DNA of 13,415 nucleotides from an uncultured Saprospiraceae bacterium (lineage in GTDB: Bacteria > Bacteroidota > Bacteroidia > Chitinophagales > Saprospiraceae): assembly GCA_937952155.1 (NCBI GenBank), contig CALFYH010000396.1:1-13415 (forward strand), written 5' to 3'. Under the pieces are notes generated by a model. That model had not been told where the DNA came from. It searched no databases and saw nothing but the letters and a program-made list of their open reading frames with translations. A program made the translations under genes and the position numbers. Below, piece after piece: positions 6,901-12,835 of the stretch. The first letter of the stretch is position 1; each line of letters begins with the position of its first letter.

Positions 6901-8351
6901 AAAAGCTTAAATCCAGGGAATTCAGGAGTTTCGCATGGTGCACAAGCGGTTGTATTCATTCTTCTGACCAAAAACTTCTCTAACTTACACTCATCGTAAC
7001 TACCGTCATCAAAAACCGATGCTGGTACCCAAGCTGTTCCATCTGTAGTAAGACCTACTGTAGCAAGCTCATCACAAATAGTAACAGGTGGTGTTTTATC
7101 TTCTACATCTACCAATATAGAAACTACGGTTTTATTATAACAAGCGTCATAAGCCGTATAAGTAGCAGTATGTGTTCCTACTGGAAGTGTTACAGTTTTT
7201 GAAGCACCATGTTTAACAAATACACCAGGAGTTGCAGGATTACCATTTAAGTAAACAGTAATATCTGTAGTAAGACTTGATGTAGGTGCACAATTATCAG
7301 TAACAATTGGACTAGGCAAAGTCACCAAACCATCACAAGAATGATTTGTAGTAGAAGCAAGGACAAGTGGGCTCAAACCAGTAACGGTTGGACCAACATT
7401 ATCTACTATTTCTAATACCTGAACACGATTTACTGGTGGTCTATTCAAGCATGACCATTCAATAATCTGCCAAGTTCTCATTATCTTAGTAACGCAGTTA
7501 ATTTTTATAGGCGTAGCATCTGAATATGATACCATCAGACCGCAATAAAGATCTGCATTATTTAATAAATTTATACCTGAAAGTGTAGGATATCCGGTAC
7601 CAGGAAGTGTTAGGGAAGTAGAAACTACCTGATTTGTCGGAGATGGATTACCGTTGGCAAGTTTTGCATATTGAGCATCACAAACAAGCGCTGGATTATT
7701 CCCAACTGCCACATCGTAATTTATAGGATATGAAACTGCTGCAAGATCAGCAACCGTAACATCAAAGGTCACTGTACATGGCAGTGAGACATTGCCACTT
7801 GCATCTGTAGCCTGATAAGTCCTTACGACTCTTTTCAGAATATTGCTACCAAGTGCACCACCACAGTTATTAGTTGTAATGACTTCATTGATAGTATCCA
7901 ATACTACTGGCCCACAAGCTTCGATGATTGTAGGTACAAATGTATTCATCTCTACACAAGTCAAAGACATGGTTCCTACCGGACAATTTATTACTGGTTT
8001 GATCTTGTCTTCCACGACAAGCTTTGACCAGCAAGAGTTTGCACCATTTGATACCTTGCCATAAAGTGTTTTGCCAGCATGACTGCAATTTACCTCAGGA
8101 CTACCCGGTATAGGGCTACCTGTCGGTGTCAGCATCACGGTGACAACTTGAGCACCAGCACATGTACTGCCATCAGCAAGTAACATGGATGCCGTTACTA
8201 ATGCTTCACCATCCTCATCTAAAGATACCTGCACGGTTTCCTTACATGCACAAGATTGCGCAGAAGCATTGAAGGTTGTAAAAACACCTAAAAACAAGAC
8301 CGCTACCAGTCTCACCCAAAGGTTTGTTTTCGTAAATTTTGTTTCCATCAT
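3966..8351 (-). CDS. Giant secreted multidomain surface protein: HYR-like repeats, C-type-lectin-like, dockerin-like and cohesin-like modules, T9SS sorting tail
   Basis: From the ATG at 8351 the protein has 1461 residues; an in-frame TTG at 8360 and an ATG at 8348 are alternatives. A signal peptide ends at about residue 32 (NASAQ). Residues 33-1045 form Cys-rich HYR-like modules, with joints such as VEDKIKPVINCP (about 114-124), IVDNVGPTV, VEDKTPPVTIC, VQDKIGPTITCP and VVDNIAPSV, and motifs like TDASGN and IIEWSC/VIDWCQP. A degenerate C-type-lectin-like domain lies at about 481-607. After it come a CarboxypepD_reg-like beta domain (1056-1108), dockerin-like repeats (1108-1167; calcium loop DVNNDGKISAND at 1145-1156), a cohesin-like domain (1242-1372) and a T9SS type A tail (1377-1461; QNVPNPF, then VYDVTGKVV). 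The family is exported by T9SS and anchored to or released from the cell surface. Adhesion or matrix assembly is inferred; the ligand is unknown. An intrinsic terminator follows. No enzymatic domain is visible. Confidence 0.9.
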   Translation of the reverse strand: MMETKFTKTNLWVRLVAVLFLGVFTTFNASAQSCACKETVQVSLDEDGEALVTASMLLADGSTCAGAQVVTVMLTPTGSPIPGSPEVNCSHAGKTLYGKVSNGANSCWSKLVVEDKIKPVINCPVGTMSLTCVEMNTFVPTIIEACGPVVLDTINEVITTNNCGGALGSNILKRVVRTYQATDASGNVSLPCTVTFDVTVADLAAVSYPINYDVAVGNNPALVCDAQYAKLANGNPSPTNQVVSTSLTLPGTGYPTLSGINLLNNADLYCGLMVSYSDATPIKINCVTKIMRTWQIIEWSCLNRPPVNRVQVLEIVDNVGPTVTGLSPLVLASTTNHSCDGLVTLPSPIVTDNCAPTSSLTTDITVYLNGNPATPGVFVKHGASKTVTLPVGTHTATYTAYDACYNKTVVSILVDVEDKTPPVTICDELATVGLTTDGTAWVPASVFDDGSYDECKLEKFLVRRMNTTACAPCETPEFPGFKLLGTRDGHYYYVSQHELIGKTAFKMAKAMGGYAVSLETPVEAEWLIEQLDAKGYDECYSIGLNINNLSTFPEFKWESGATFNFFEFFGSPLIDNNIAYVCISGASGPVISATPNVVPNKYIIEITDPCGWTSHAQFCCTDVPANQMVAFRAIDASGNYNDCMVSVVVQDKIGPTITCPADRTVACDFAYDINNLAKDFGTAEVKDNCAVPNPVETRTVNLNSCRIGTITRTFTATDAGGRTATCTQTITFRPDVSQIYYGPTAAEWPRDTMVQGCGNPTAAQFLPAALGSPVLSDGACSLVGAQYEDQSFSFNNPTSPACFKILRKWTVIDWCQPLEEGGYATWTHTQEIKVVDNIAPSVAQLAPTVSADTYDAECASGEITLTSQGADVCTTVLRSSYKIDLENDGDFDYSSPVSNSNTINASGSYPVGKHRIVYTYEDKCGNVTSREQLFNIVNKKAPTAIVLQGLAISLMKISEGEGMAEIWATDFDPERKSSHPCGYTILLSFTPVTVNALGQMVGTPNLVFDCDQLGPQPVTIYVAALTPAGDVVQTSVNTFIDVQDNNNICPPSGRKLSVNGSLATEDQRMLENANVALLGSELTRITDVNGNFDFNNMDNGGTYTVSPEKNDDHLNGVSTLDLVMMQRHILGLEKLKTPYKLIAADVNNDGKISANDLVELRKLILGTSNGFTNNKSWRFVDKSYNFIDATNAQGEAFPEVYNINNLSTDMKTDFVAVKTGDVNGNVVTNLNDENLESRSSNSVLLSTNNVEFTAGQQIVVPINVAQTDNMSGMQFTVEFDSEKLALTSVDPAAMNVNDQNFGFANIHNGILTVSWNDAKSIQFAGNTTLFNLTFTAKDGGNIAEAVSMSSFITKAEAYDSEANVMTLNWRVNQNIAEVVLHQNVPNPFKESTMIGFDLPEAMNATITVYDVTGKVVKSTNIDGVKGNNTIEFTKNELKSGIMYYTLEAGDFKSTKKMVIIE

Positions 8352-8504
8352 GAGATCCAATTTGAGTTATAAAAAAATTAAAAAAATGTTTACAATACAT
8401 GCAAAAACCGCTTCGCATGATTTTATTAAAAAAATATTATGTACTAATTTTGTAATACTTTGTCAGCGTCAATTCAGCTTATGAAAAAGCTAAAATTAAT
8501 CTGC

Positions 8505-8528
8505 AAAAACGCCAAATAAATACGGCGC
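8505..8528 (-). terminator. Weak terminator-like hairpin within the giant-gene leader
   Basis: On the minus strand CGCC (8527-8524), a 10-base AT-only-but-one loop, GGCG (8513-8510) and TTTTT (8509-8505) form a GC stem followed by a T run. The stem is only 4 bp plus a possible G-U pair, so it would be a weak terminator. It lies about 155 bases upstream of the giant gene's start codon. It could be a leftover ctpA terminator or an attenuator for the downstream gene. Confidence 0.3.
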
Positions 8529-8569
8529 TGTAATTACTGTTTGCGGGTTCTATATTCAGGATGTAAATC

Positions 8570-8603
8570 AGGTATGAAAGTCATTTTGTAAGGGCTTTTA
8601 CCT
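8570..8603 (-). promoter_or_regulatory. Candidate leader hairpin near the predicted 5' end of the giant-gene mRNA
   Basis: AGGTA (8570-8574) plus AAAG (8577-8580) are complementary to CTTT (8595-8598) plus TACCT (8599-8603). This gives nine base pairs with a 2-base bulge and a 14-base loop. The hairpin begins within a few bases of the transcription start inferred from the TACATTTG box at 8622-8615. It could stabilise the mRNA 5' end or act in regulation, but no known riboswitch family is recognisable. Confidence 0.3.
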
Positions 8604-8614
8604 AATTCACACCA

Positions 8615-8622
8615 CAAATGTA
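8615..8622 (-). promoter_or_regulatory. Candidate -7 box of the giant surface-protein gene
   Basis: TACATTTG on the minus strand is an exact TAnnTTTG match. A TTA 21 bases upstream is a poor -33 element. Transcription would start at about 8608, giving a leader of about 255 bases. No better promoter match was found closer to the start codon. Confidence 0.35.
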
Positions 8623-8761
8623 AATAATATATAATATGTAATGTAATGATTTTAAATAATTTTTTTATAATTTTATTTCTTAATATGTAATTAGCTAATA
8701 TTCATAGAATAATTTTGTTTAAAATTTTTCAATAAAATTGCTTGTGTAGGTATTTTTCATA

Positions 8762-8784
8762 TTACACATAATATTAATGTGTAA
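8762..8784. repeat. 8-bp inverted repeat after ctpA
   Basis: TTACACAT (8762-8769) and ATGTGTAA (8777-8784) are perfect inverted repeats around the 7-base spacer AATATTA. The element begins 17 bases after the ctpA stop codon. No T run follows on the minus strand, so it is not a standard intrinsic terminator. It could be an mRNA 3' hairpin or a dyad for a DNA-binding protein. Confidence 0.5.
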
Positions 8785-8801
8785 ATAATTGAATCTATAG
8801 T

Positions 8802-10439
8802 CTATTTCTTGTAGTCCTCTACTTTTTTATTTGTTTTAATAATATTTATAGCTTTGAGCATATAATTATCGTTTTCGGGAATGGCTTTAGAGCCATCTGT
8901 GGAATTTTGTAAAACTAGCCCTGCTTGGTTTCTTATCTCATCTTCAAATTGTCTCAAGTCAGGTATCGCTGCTGCGTCTTTAAATTCATCTTTCTGCGCT
9001 AGTAAAAATTTCTTAAACGCTTCATAAAAATCATTTGGAACTTTCCACATTTTGATGTCATCGCTATTTGAGATCTCACTTTTTGAAGAAGCCAAATATT
9101 TAAATACAAACTCAGGCAAAAATGATTTTACAGCAAATGCATCTGGATTTTTATAAATGGCTGGCAATGCTATAAATTCGTCAGGTGTGATACCTCCAGA
9201 GCCCGAAACTTCACGTTTCAACAATTGTGTATAATATTTACCGCCATTTTTTACAATAGAACTATCTTTATGAAATAGATCACCATGTTGATACCGATCA
9301 TTGATGTCTTCATCATATTTTCCTCTTTCTGTATAGTCTCTTTGGATAGACCTACCAGATGGCGTAAAATACCTTGCCACGGTGAGCCTGATTGCACCAC
9401 CATTATTAAGGTCGTATTGCTCTTGTACTAAGCCTTTGCCATATGATCGTCTGCCGACAATAATACCTCTGTCCCAATCTTGGATTGCTCCAGCTATTAT
9501 CTCACTCGCTGATGCTGAATTTTCGTCAATTAGCACTATAACTTTTTCGATTGGAAAAAATCGTTTTCCATTGCTTTTATATTCATTTCTTTTGCTGTTG
9601 CGTCCTTCTGTAAAAAGAAGTAATCTGTCTTTCTCTTCGAAGATTTGACAAAGTATGTTAGTTGCCTCTGGTAAATATCCACCGGGATTGTCTCTAAGAT
9701 CGAGGATAAGATGTTTAGCTTTTTTCTCACCAAATTGCTTTTCTACCTCTTCCATAAATTCCTTATACGTATTGGACCCAAATCGGTCTATACGAATCCA
9801 CGCCGTATTAATATCTGGTAATAAGGCTGAAACTACTGTTTTTACAGGTACTTCGGCTACTGTAATTTTAAATTCCAAGATCTTACCTTTTCGCAAAATT
9901 TTTACTGCCACTACTTTACCTTCCTCTTTGCGGAGCATCTCTCTGATCGTGCTGTATTCCATTTTTTGACCAGAAACCATTTTATCATCGATAGAAATGA
10001 TTTTGTCAAATATCTTTAATCCAGCTTTCTCAGCAGGACTTTGTGGTAAAACTTTACTAATATTGACAGTATCTTCGATAAAATAATTTTCGATGCCTAT
10101 GCCATTATATGCTCCATCCATTTGATCGGTCGCATCCAGTACTTCTATTGGAGACAAATATAACGAATGTGGATCCAGCTTTGAAAATAAACCATTTACA
10201 GCCTCGTCGATCAAAACGTCGCTATTTATGGTATCTATATATTTTGAGTCAATGAATCTGATGAGCTCTTCGACTCGTCCAGTCTGATGGAGGCTATCTA
10301 ATGGAAAATCAGAGGCACTGACCAGTGAATCCTCAGGTTTATCATTCATTTTAAAACCAACCATCATACCAACTGCCAAACAAGCAGAAAGCACAAGTGG
10401 CTGTAAGATATTGTATTTTGTTATATTTTCCTTTTCCAA
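8802..10439 (-). CDS. ctpA: Carboxy-terminal processing protease, S41 family with PDZ domain
   Basis: This is a membrane-anchored, periplasm-facing serine protease that cleaves proteins at C-terminal recognition sequences. Residues 11-30 form an N-terminal hydrophobic anchor. A helical region follows (to about 110), then a PDZ domain at about 112-196 (YNGIGIENYF start, LPQSPAEKAGL, DKIISIDD) and the S41 protease core. The core contains LDLRDNPGG at 246-254, the nucleophile S310 in NSASASEI, K335 in SYGKG and Q339. The spacing of 25 and 4 residues between these equals that of E. coli Prc. The C-terminal 130 residues are helical and charged. Length (545) is typical for Bacteroidota CtpA. The start is TTG at 10439: an in-frame stop lies four codons upstream, and the next ATG (residue 25) would delete the anchor. 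Substrates are unknown. It is followed by a 450-base gap before the giant gene, so a shared operon is unlikely. Confidence 0.94.
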   Translation of the reverse strand: MEKENITKYNILQPLVLSACLAVGMMVGFKMNDKPEDSLVSASDFPLDSLHQTGRVEELIRFIDSKYIDTINSDVLIDEAVNGLFSKLDPHSLYLSPIEVLDATDQMDGAYNGIGIENYFIEDTVNISKVLPQSPAEKAGLKIFDKIISIDDKMVSGQKMEYSTIREMLRKEEGKVVAVKILRKGKILEFKITVAEVPVKTVVSALLPDINTAWIRIDRFGSNTYKEFMEEVEKQFGEKKAKHLILDLRDNPGGYLPEATNILCQIFEEKDRLLLFTEGRNSKRNEYKSNGKRFFPIEKVIVLIDENSASASEIIAGAIQDWDRGIIVGRRSYGKGLVQEQYDLNNGGAIRLTVARYFTPSGRSIQRDYTERGKYDEDINDRYQHGDLFHKDSSIVKNGGKYYTQLLKREVSGSGGITPDEFIALPAIYKNPDAFAVKSFLPEFVFKYLASSKSEISNSDDIKMWKVPNDFYEAFKKFLLAQKDEFKDAAAIPDLRQFEDEIRNQAGLVLQNSTDGSKAIPENDNYMLKAINIIKTNKKVEDYKK

Positions 10440-10471
10440 TGGTTCAGATTACTTTTACACACATCACTTTA

Positions 10472-10504
10472 CAACTTTACATATCTATCCAATTTCCTGC
10501 CAAA
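10472..10504 (-). promoter_or_regulatory. Candidate promoter for ctpA
   Basis: On the minus strand TTTG (10504-10501), a 21-base spacer and TAAAGTTG (10479-10472, one mismatch to TAnnTTTG) are correctly oriented. They precede the TTG start by about 33 bases. This is a plausible but not strong match. Confidence 0.33.
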
Positions 10505-10580
10505 CTACCAAATTTTAACATTGAAATTGTAATTTTTAAATTTTTAGTACACATTGTCTCATTTTTACTCCAGATAAGCA

Positions 10581-10609
10581 TTGATAAAGTCCAAAATATC
10601 CTATTTTTA
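10581..10609 (+). promoter_or_regulatory. Candidate promoter for the Lrp/AsnC-family gene
   Basis: TTG (10581-10583), an 18-base spacer and TATTTTTA (10602-10609, one mismatch to TAnnTTTG) lie about 30 bases before the ATG at 10639. The 199-base divergent region shared with ctpA is AT-rich. I did not find a convincing dyad operator in it. Confidence 0.3.
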
Positions 10610-10638
10610 TCAAAATTTTTAAATCTATCCCTTTCAAC

Positions 10639-11118
10639 ATGTTATCTAAAAAAAACCAGATAGAAATAGACAGCTTGGATACAAAAATCTTAACTATCCT
10701 CGCTAAAGATGCCAAACTTTCCTATGCCGAAATAGGGAAAATGCTCTATGTATCGCCAGGGACTGTACATGTTCGTGTCAAAAAACTGACTGAAGCCAAC
10801 CTAATTAAAGCTGTGAGGGCTGAGTTAAACTATGCGGCACTTGGCTTTGATATTACAGCATTCCTTGGTATATACCTTGAGAAATCCAATATGTATGAAA
10901 GCGTAAAATCAGAACTTAAAAAAATTCCTGAGGTTATAGATGCCCATTATACTACTGGAAATTATTCGATATTTGCAAAAATCATCTGCCGAGACACGGA
11001 ACATCTACGTGATATTCTCGCCAAAAAGCTTCAAGCTATCAAAGGAATCCAACGCACAGAAACTTTCATTTCATTGGAAGAAACCTTGTCAAGGCCTTTA
11101 TATCTTGCTGAAATTTGA
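10639..11118 (+). CDS. Lrp/AsnC-family transcriptional regulator
   Basis: This 159-residue protein has the standard two-part layout of the family. An N-terminal winged helix-turn-helix spans about 10-60, beginning DSLDTKILTILAKDAKLSYA, with recognition helix SPGTVHVRVKKL at 39-50. A C-terminal RAM ligand-binding and oligomerisation domain follows at about 70-150, with the family's glycine turn in TTGNYSIFAKI at 105-115. Such proteins sense amino acids or related small molecules and often regulate their own gene. The target genes and ligand cannot be read from the sequence. The gene diverges from ctpA across 199 bases and converges on glnS with only 5 bases between stops. Autoregulation, and possibly control of ctpA from the shared region, is inference. 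Confidence 0.93.
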   Translation: MLSKKNQIEIDSLDTKILTILAKDAKLSYAEIGKMLYVSPGTVHVRVKKLTEANLIKAVRAELNYAALGFDITAFLGIYLEKSNMYESVKSELKKIPEVIDAHYTTGNYSIFAKIICRDTEHLRDILAKKLQAIKGIQRTETFISLEETLSRPLYLAEI

Positions 11119-11123
11119 ACCAC

Positions 11124-12800
11124 TTATTTTTTAACTTCTTTACTGAAACTATCTTTAAGACCTACGGTTTGATTGAATACAATTTTACCTTCGGCTGAGT
11201 CAACATCAGTGCAAAAATAACCTTGTCGCAAGAACTGATATTGTGTGCCTGGTTTGCTTTCAGAAAGTGATGTTTCCATCAAGGCATTTTTAATCACCTT
11301 CAAGGAATCCTGATTGTAAAATTCAAGAAAATCCTTCGAATCATCAGCTGTCGGATCGGCAACAGTAAATAATCTGTCATACATCCTAACTTCGCATGGC
11401 ACAGCATTATCAGCATCTACCCAATGCAAGGTACCTTTGGGTTTTATACCAGAAACATCTTCACCTGATTTGCTATCAGAATAATACGTTGTATAGATCG
11501 TGGTGATCTCGCCATCTTGATTTTTGTCTATCCCAGTACAGTGCAAGATATAGGCGTGTTTGAGTCTGACATCGGCACCAATAGTCATACGAAAATACTT
11601 TGGCGGCGCTTGCTCCATAAAATCCTCTCTTTCTATGTAAATGGTTCTACCAAAATGCAGATCTCTGCTACCTGCACTTGGATCTTCAGGATTATTTTCT
11701 GCATGAAGAATTTCTGTTTTATCTTCAGGATAATTGGTGATTACCACTTTAACTGGGTCGAGGACAACCATCGCTCGCAAAGCGGTTTTATTGAGTTCTT
11801 CGCGCACACATGCTTCCAACAAACTTATCTCTATGGTATTTTCTCTTTTGGCTACACCAGCTTTATCACAAAAATTTCTGATCGCTGCTGCCGGATATCC
11901 TCTACGTCTCATTCCTGAAATCGTAGGCATACGAGGGTCATCCCAACCAATGACATAATTGTCATTCACTAATTTGAGCAATTTCCTTTTCGAAGTGATC
12001 ATGTACTCGACATTCATCCTTGCAAACTCAGTCTGTTTGGAAGGAAAAATACCTAGCTTTTCGATAAACCAATCATATACAGGCCTATGATGAATAAACT
12101 CAAGTGAACAAAGCGAATGGGTGATATGCTCAATAGAGTCGGACTGCCCGTGTGCAAAATCATACATAGGATAAATACACCACTGATCTCCCGTGCGATG
12201 ATGATGCTCTTTCTTGATTCTATAAATGATAGGATCTCTCATCAACATATTGGGTGAAGTCATATCAATATTGGCACGCAATACTCTAGATCCATCGGCA
12301 AATTCACCATTTTTCATTTGTTCGAAAAGCGTCAAATTCTCTTCAATGGTTCTGGATTTATAAGGACTATCTTGACCCGGCACTGAAGGACTTCCTTTCA
12401 TTGTGGCTATTTCTTCAGGAGTACTATCATCTACATAAGCCAAACCTTTTTTTATAAGGCTGACTGCAAATTCATATAATTGGCCAAAATAATCAGATGC
12501 ATACACCGCATCGCCATTCCACTCATATCCAAGCCATCGTATATCATTTTGGATACTATCTACATATTCTGTTTCTTCAGTGGTTGGATTGGTATCATCA
12601 AATCTCAGATTGGTTTTACCACCATATTTTTTGGCAGTTTCAAAATTGATGCAAATGGCCTTAGCGTGACCAATATGCAGATATCCATTAGGTTCAGGAG
12701 GAAAACGAGTCAGGATGCGGCCATTATTTTTGCCAGACTTGAGATCATCTTCTATGATTTGCTCAATAAAGTTGAGTGATTCTTTTTTATCTTCAGACAT
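11124..12800 (-). CDS. glnS: Glutaminyl-tRNA synthetase
   Basis: This class Ic aminoacyl-tRNA synthetase charges tRNA-Gln with glutamine. The 558-residue length is typical. The N-terminal Rossmann domain has RFPPEPNGYLHIGHAKAI (HIGH at 42-45), RFDDTNP at 66-72, and the GlnRS-specific segments YDFAHGQSDSIEHITHSLC (213-231) and RPVYDWF (239-245). The KMSKS-equivalent loop reads ITSKRKLLKLV at 268-278. A WDDPRMPTISGMRRRGY segment follows at 286-302. The anticodon-binding beta-barrels occupy about 345-555. GlnRS-specific motifs distinguish it from GluRS. Presence of glnS indicates direct Gln-tRNA synthesis. It follows argS on the same strand with a 35-base gap, so co-transcription is likely. No hairpin terminator is visible where it meets the convergent Lrp gene. 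Confidence 0.97.
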   Translation of the reverse strand: MSEDKKESLNFIEQIIEDDLKSGKNNGRILTRFPPEPNGYLHIGHAKAICINFETAKKYGGKTNLRFDDTNPTTEETEYVDSIQNDIRWLGYEWNGDAVYASDYFGQLYEFAVSLIKKGLAYVDDSTPEEIATMKGSPSVPGQDSPYKSRTIEENLTLFEQMKNGEFADGSRVLRANIDMTSPNMLMRDPIIYRIKKEHHHRTGDQWCIYPMYDFAHGQSDSIEHITHSLCSLEFIHHRPVYDWFIEKLGIFPSKQTEFARMNVEYMITSKRKLLKLVNDNYVIGWDDPRMPTISGMRRRGYPAAAIRNFCDKAGVAKRENTIEISLLEACVREELNKTALRAMVVLDPVKVVITNYPEDKTEILHAENNPEDPSAGSRDLHFGRTIYIEREDFMEQAPPKYFRMTIGADVRLKHAYILHCTGIDKNQDGEITTIYTTYYSDSKSGEDVSGIKPKGTLHWVDADNAVPCEVRMYDRLFTVADPTADDSKDFLEFYNQDSLKVIKNALMETSLSESKPGTQYQFLRQGYFCTDVDSAEGKIVFNQTVGLKDSFSKEVKK

Positions 12801-12835
12801 AAGTAATATCTTGATTATAGATTATGATTTAATGA

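Larger units (their letters stand above)
8352..8801. other. 450-base non-coding region between ctpA and the giant gene
   Basis: I see no credible gene here; frames on either strand are short or are continuations of shadows. The left part (8352-8610) would be the 5' leader of the giant gene, with several small hairpins and the 9-base direct repeat TGCAAAAAC at 8400-8408 and 8502-8510. The centre holds a candidate promoter box at 8615-8622. The right part (8623-8801) is extremely AT-rich and contains one 8-bp inverted repeat just after the ctpA stop. Confidence 0.6.

Noticed and set aside
3966..8351. The giant gene as a phage tail or host-cell invasion protein
   Set aside because: The signal peptide, HYR-like modules and T9SS sorting tail identify it as a secreted bacterial surface protein, and no phage genes are nearby.
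8358..8360. TTG at 8360 as the start of the giant gene
   Set aside because: Two ATG codons follow at 8351 and 8348, and the signal peptide is complete from either.
8185..8484. A 99-residue open frame on the plus strand over the start of the giant gene
   Set aside because: Most of it is antisense to the signal peptide and first module of the giant protein, and the tail is low-complexity AT-rich sequence.
10371..10394. Possible lipobox (LSAC) at residues 17-20 of CtpA
   Set aside because: The hydrophobic stretch continues well past the Cys, which fits a membrane anchor better than a lipoprotein signal peptide. It is not fully excluded.
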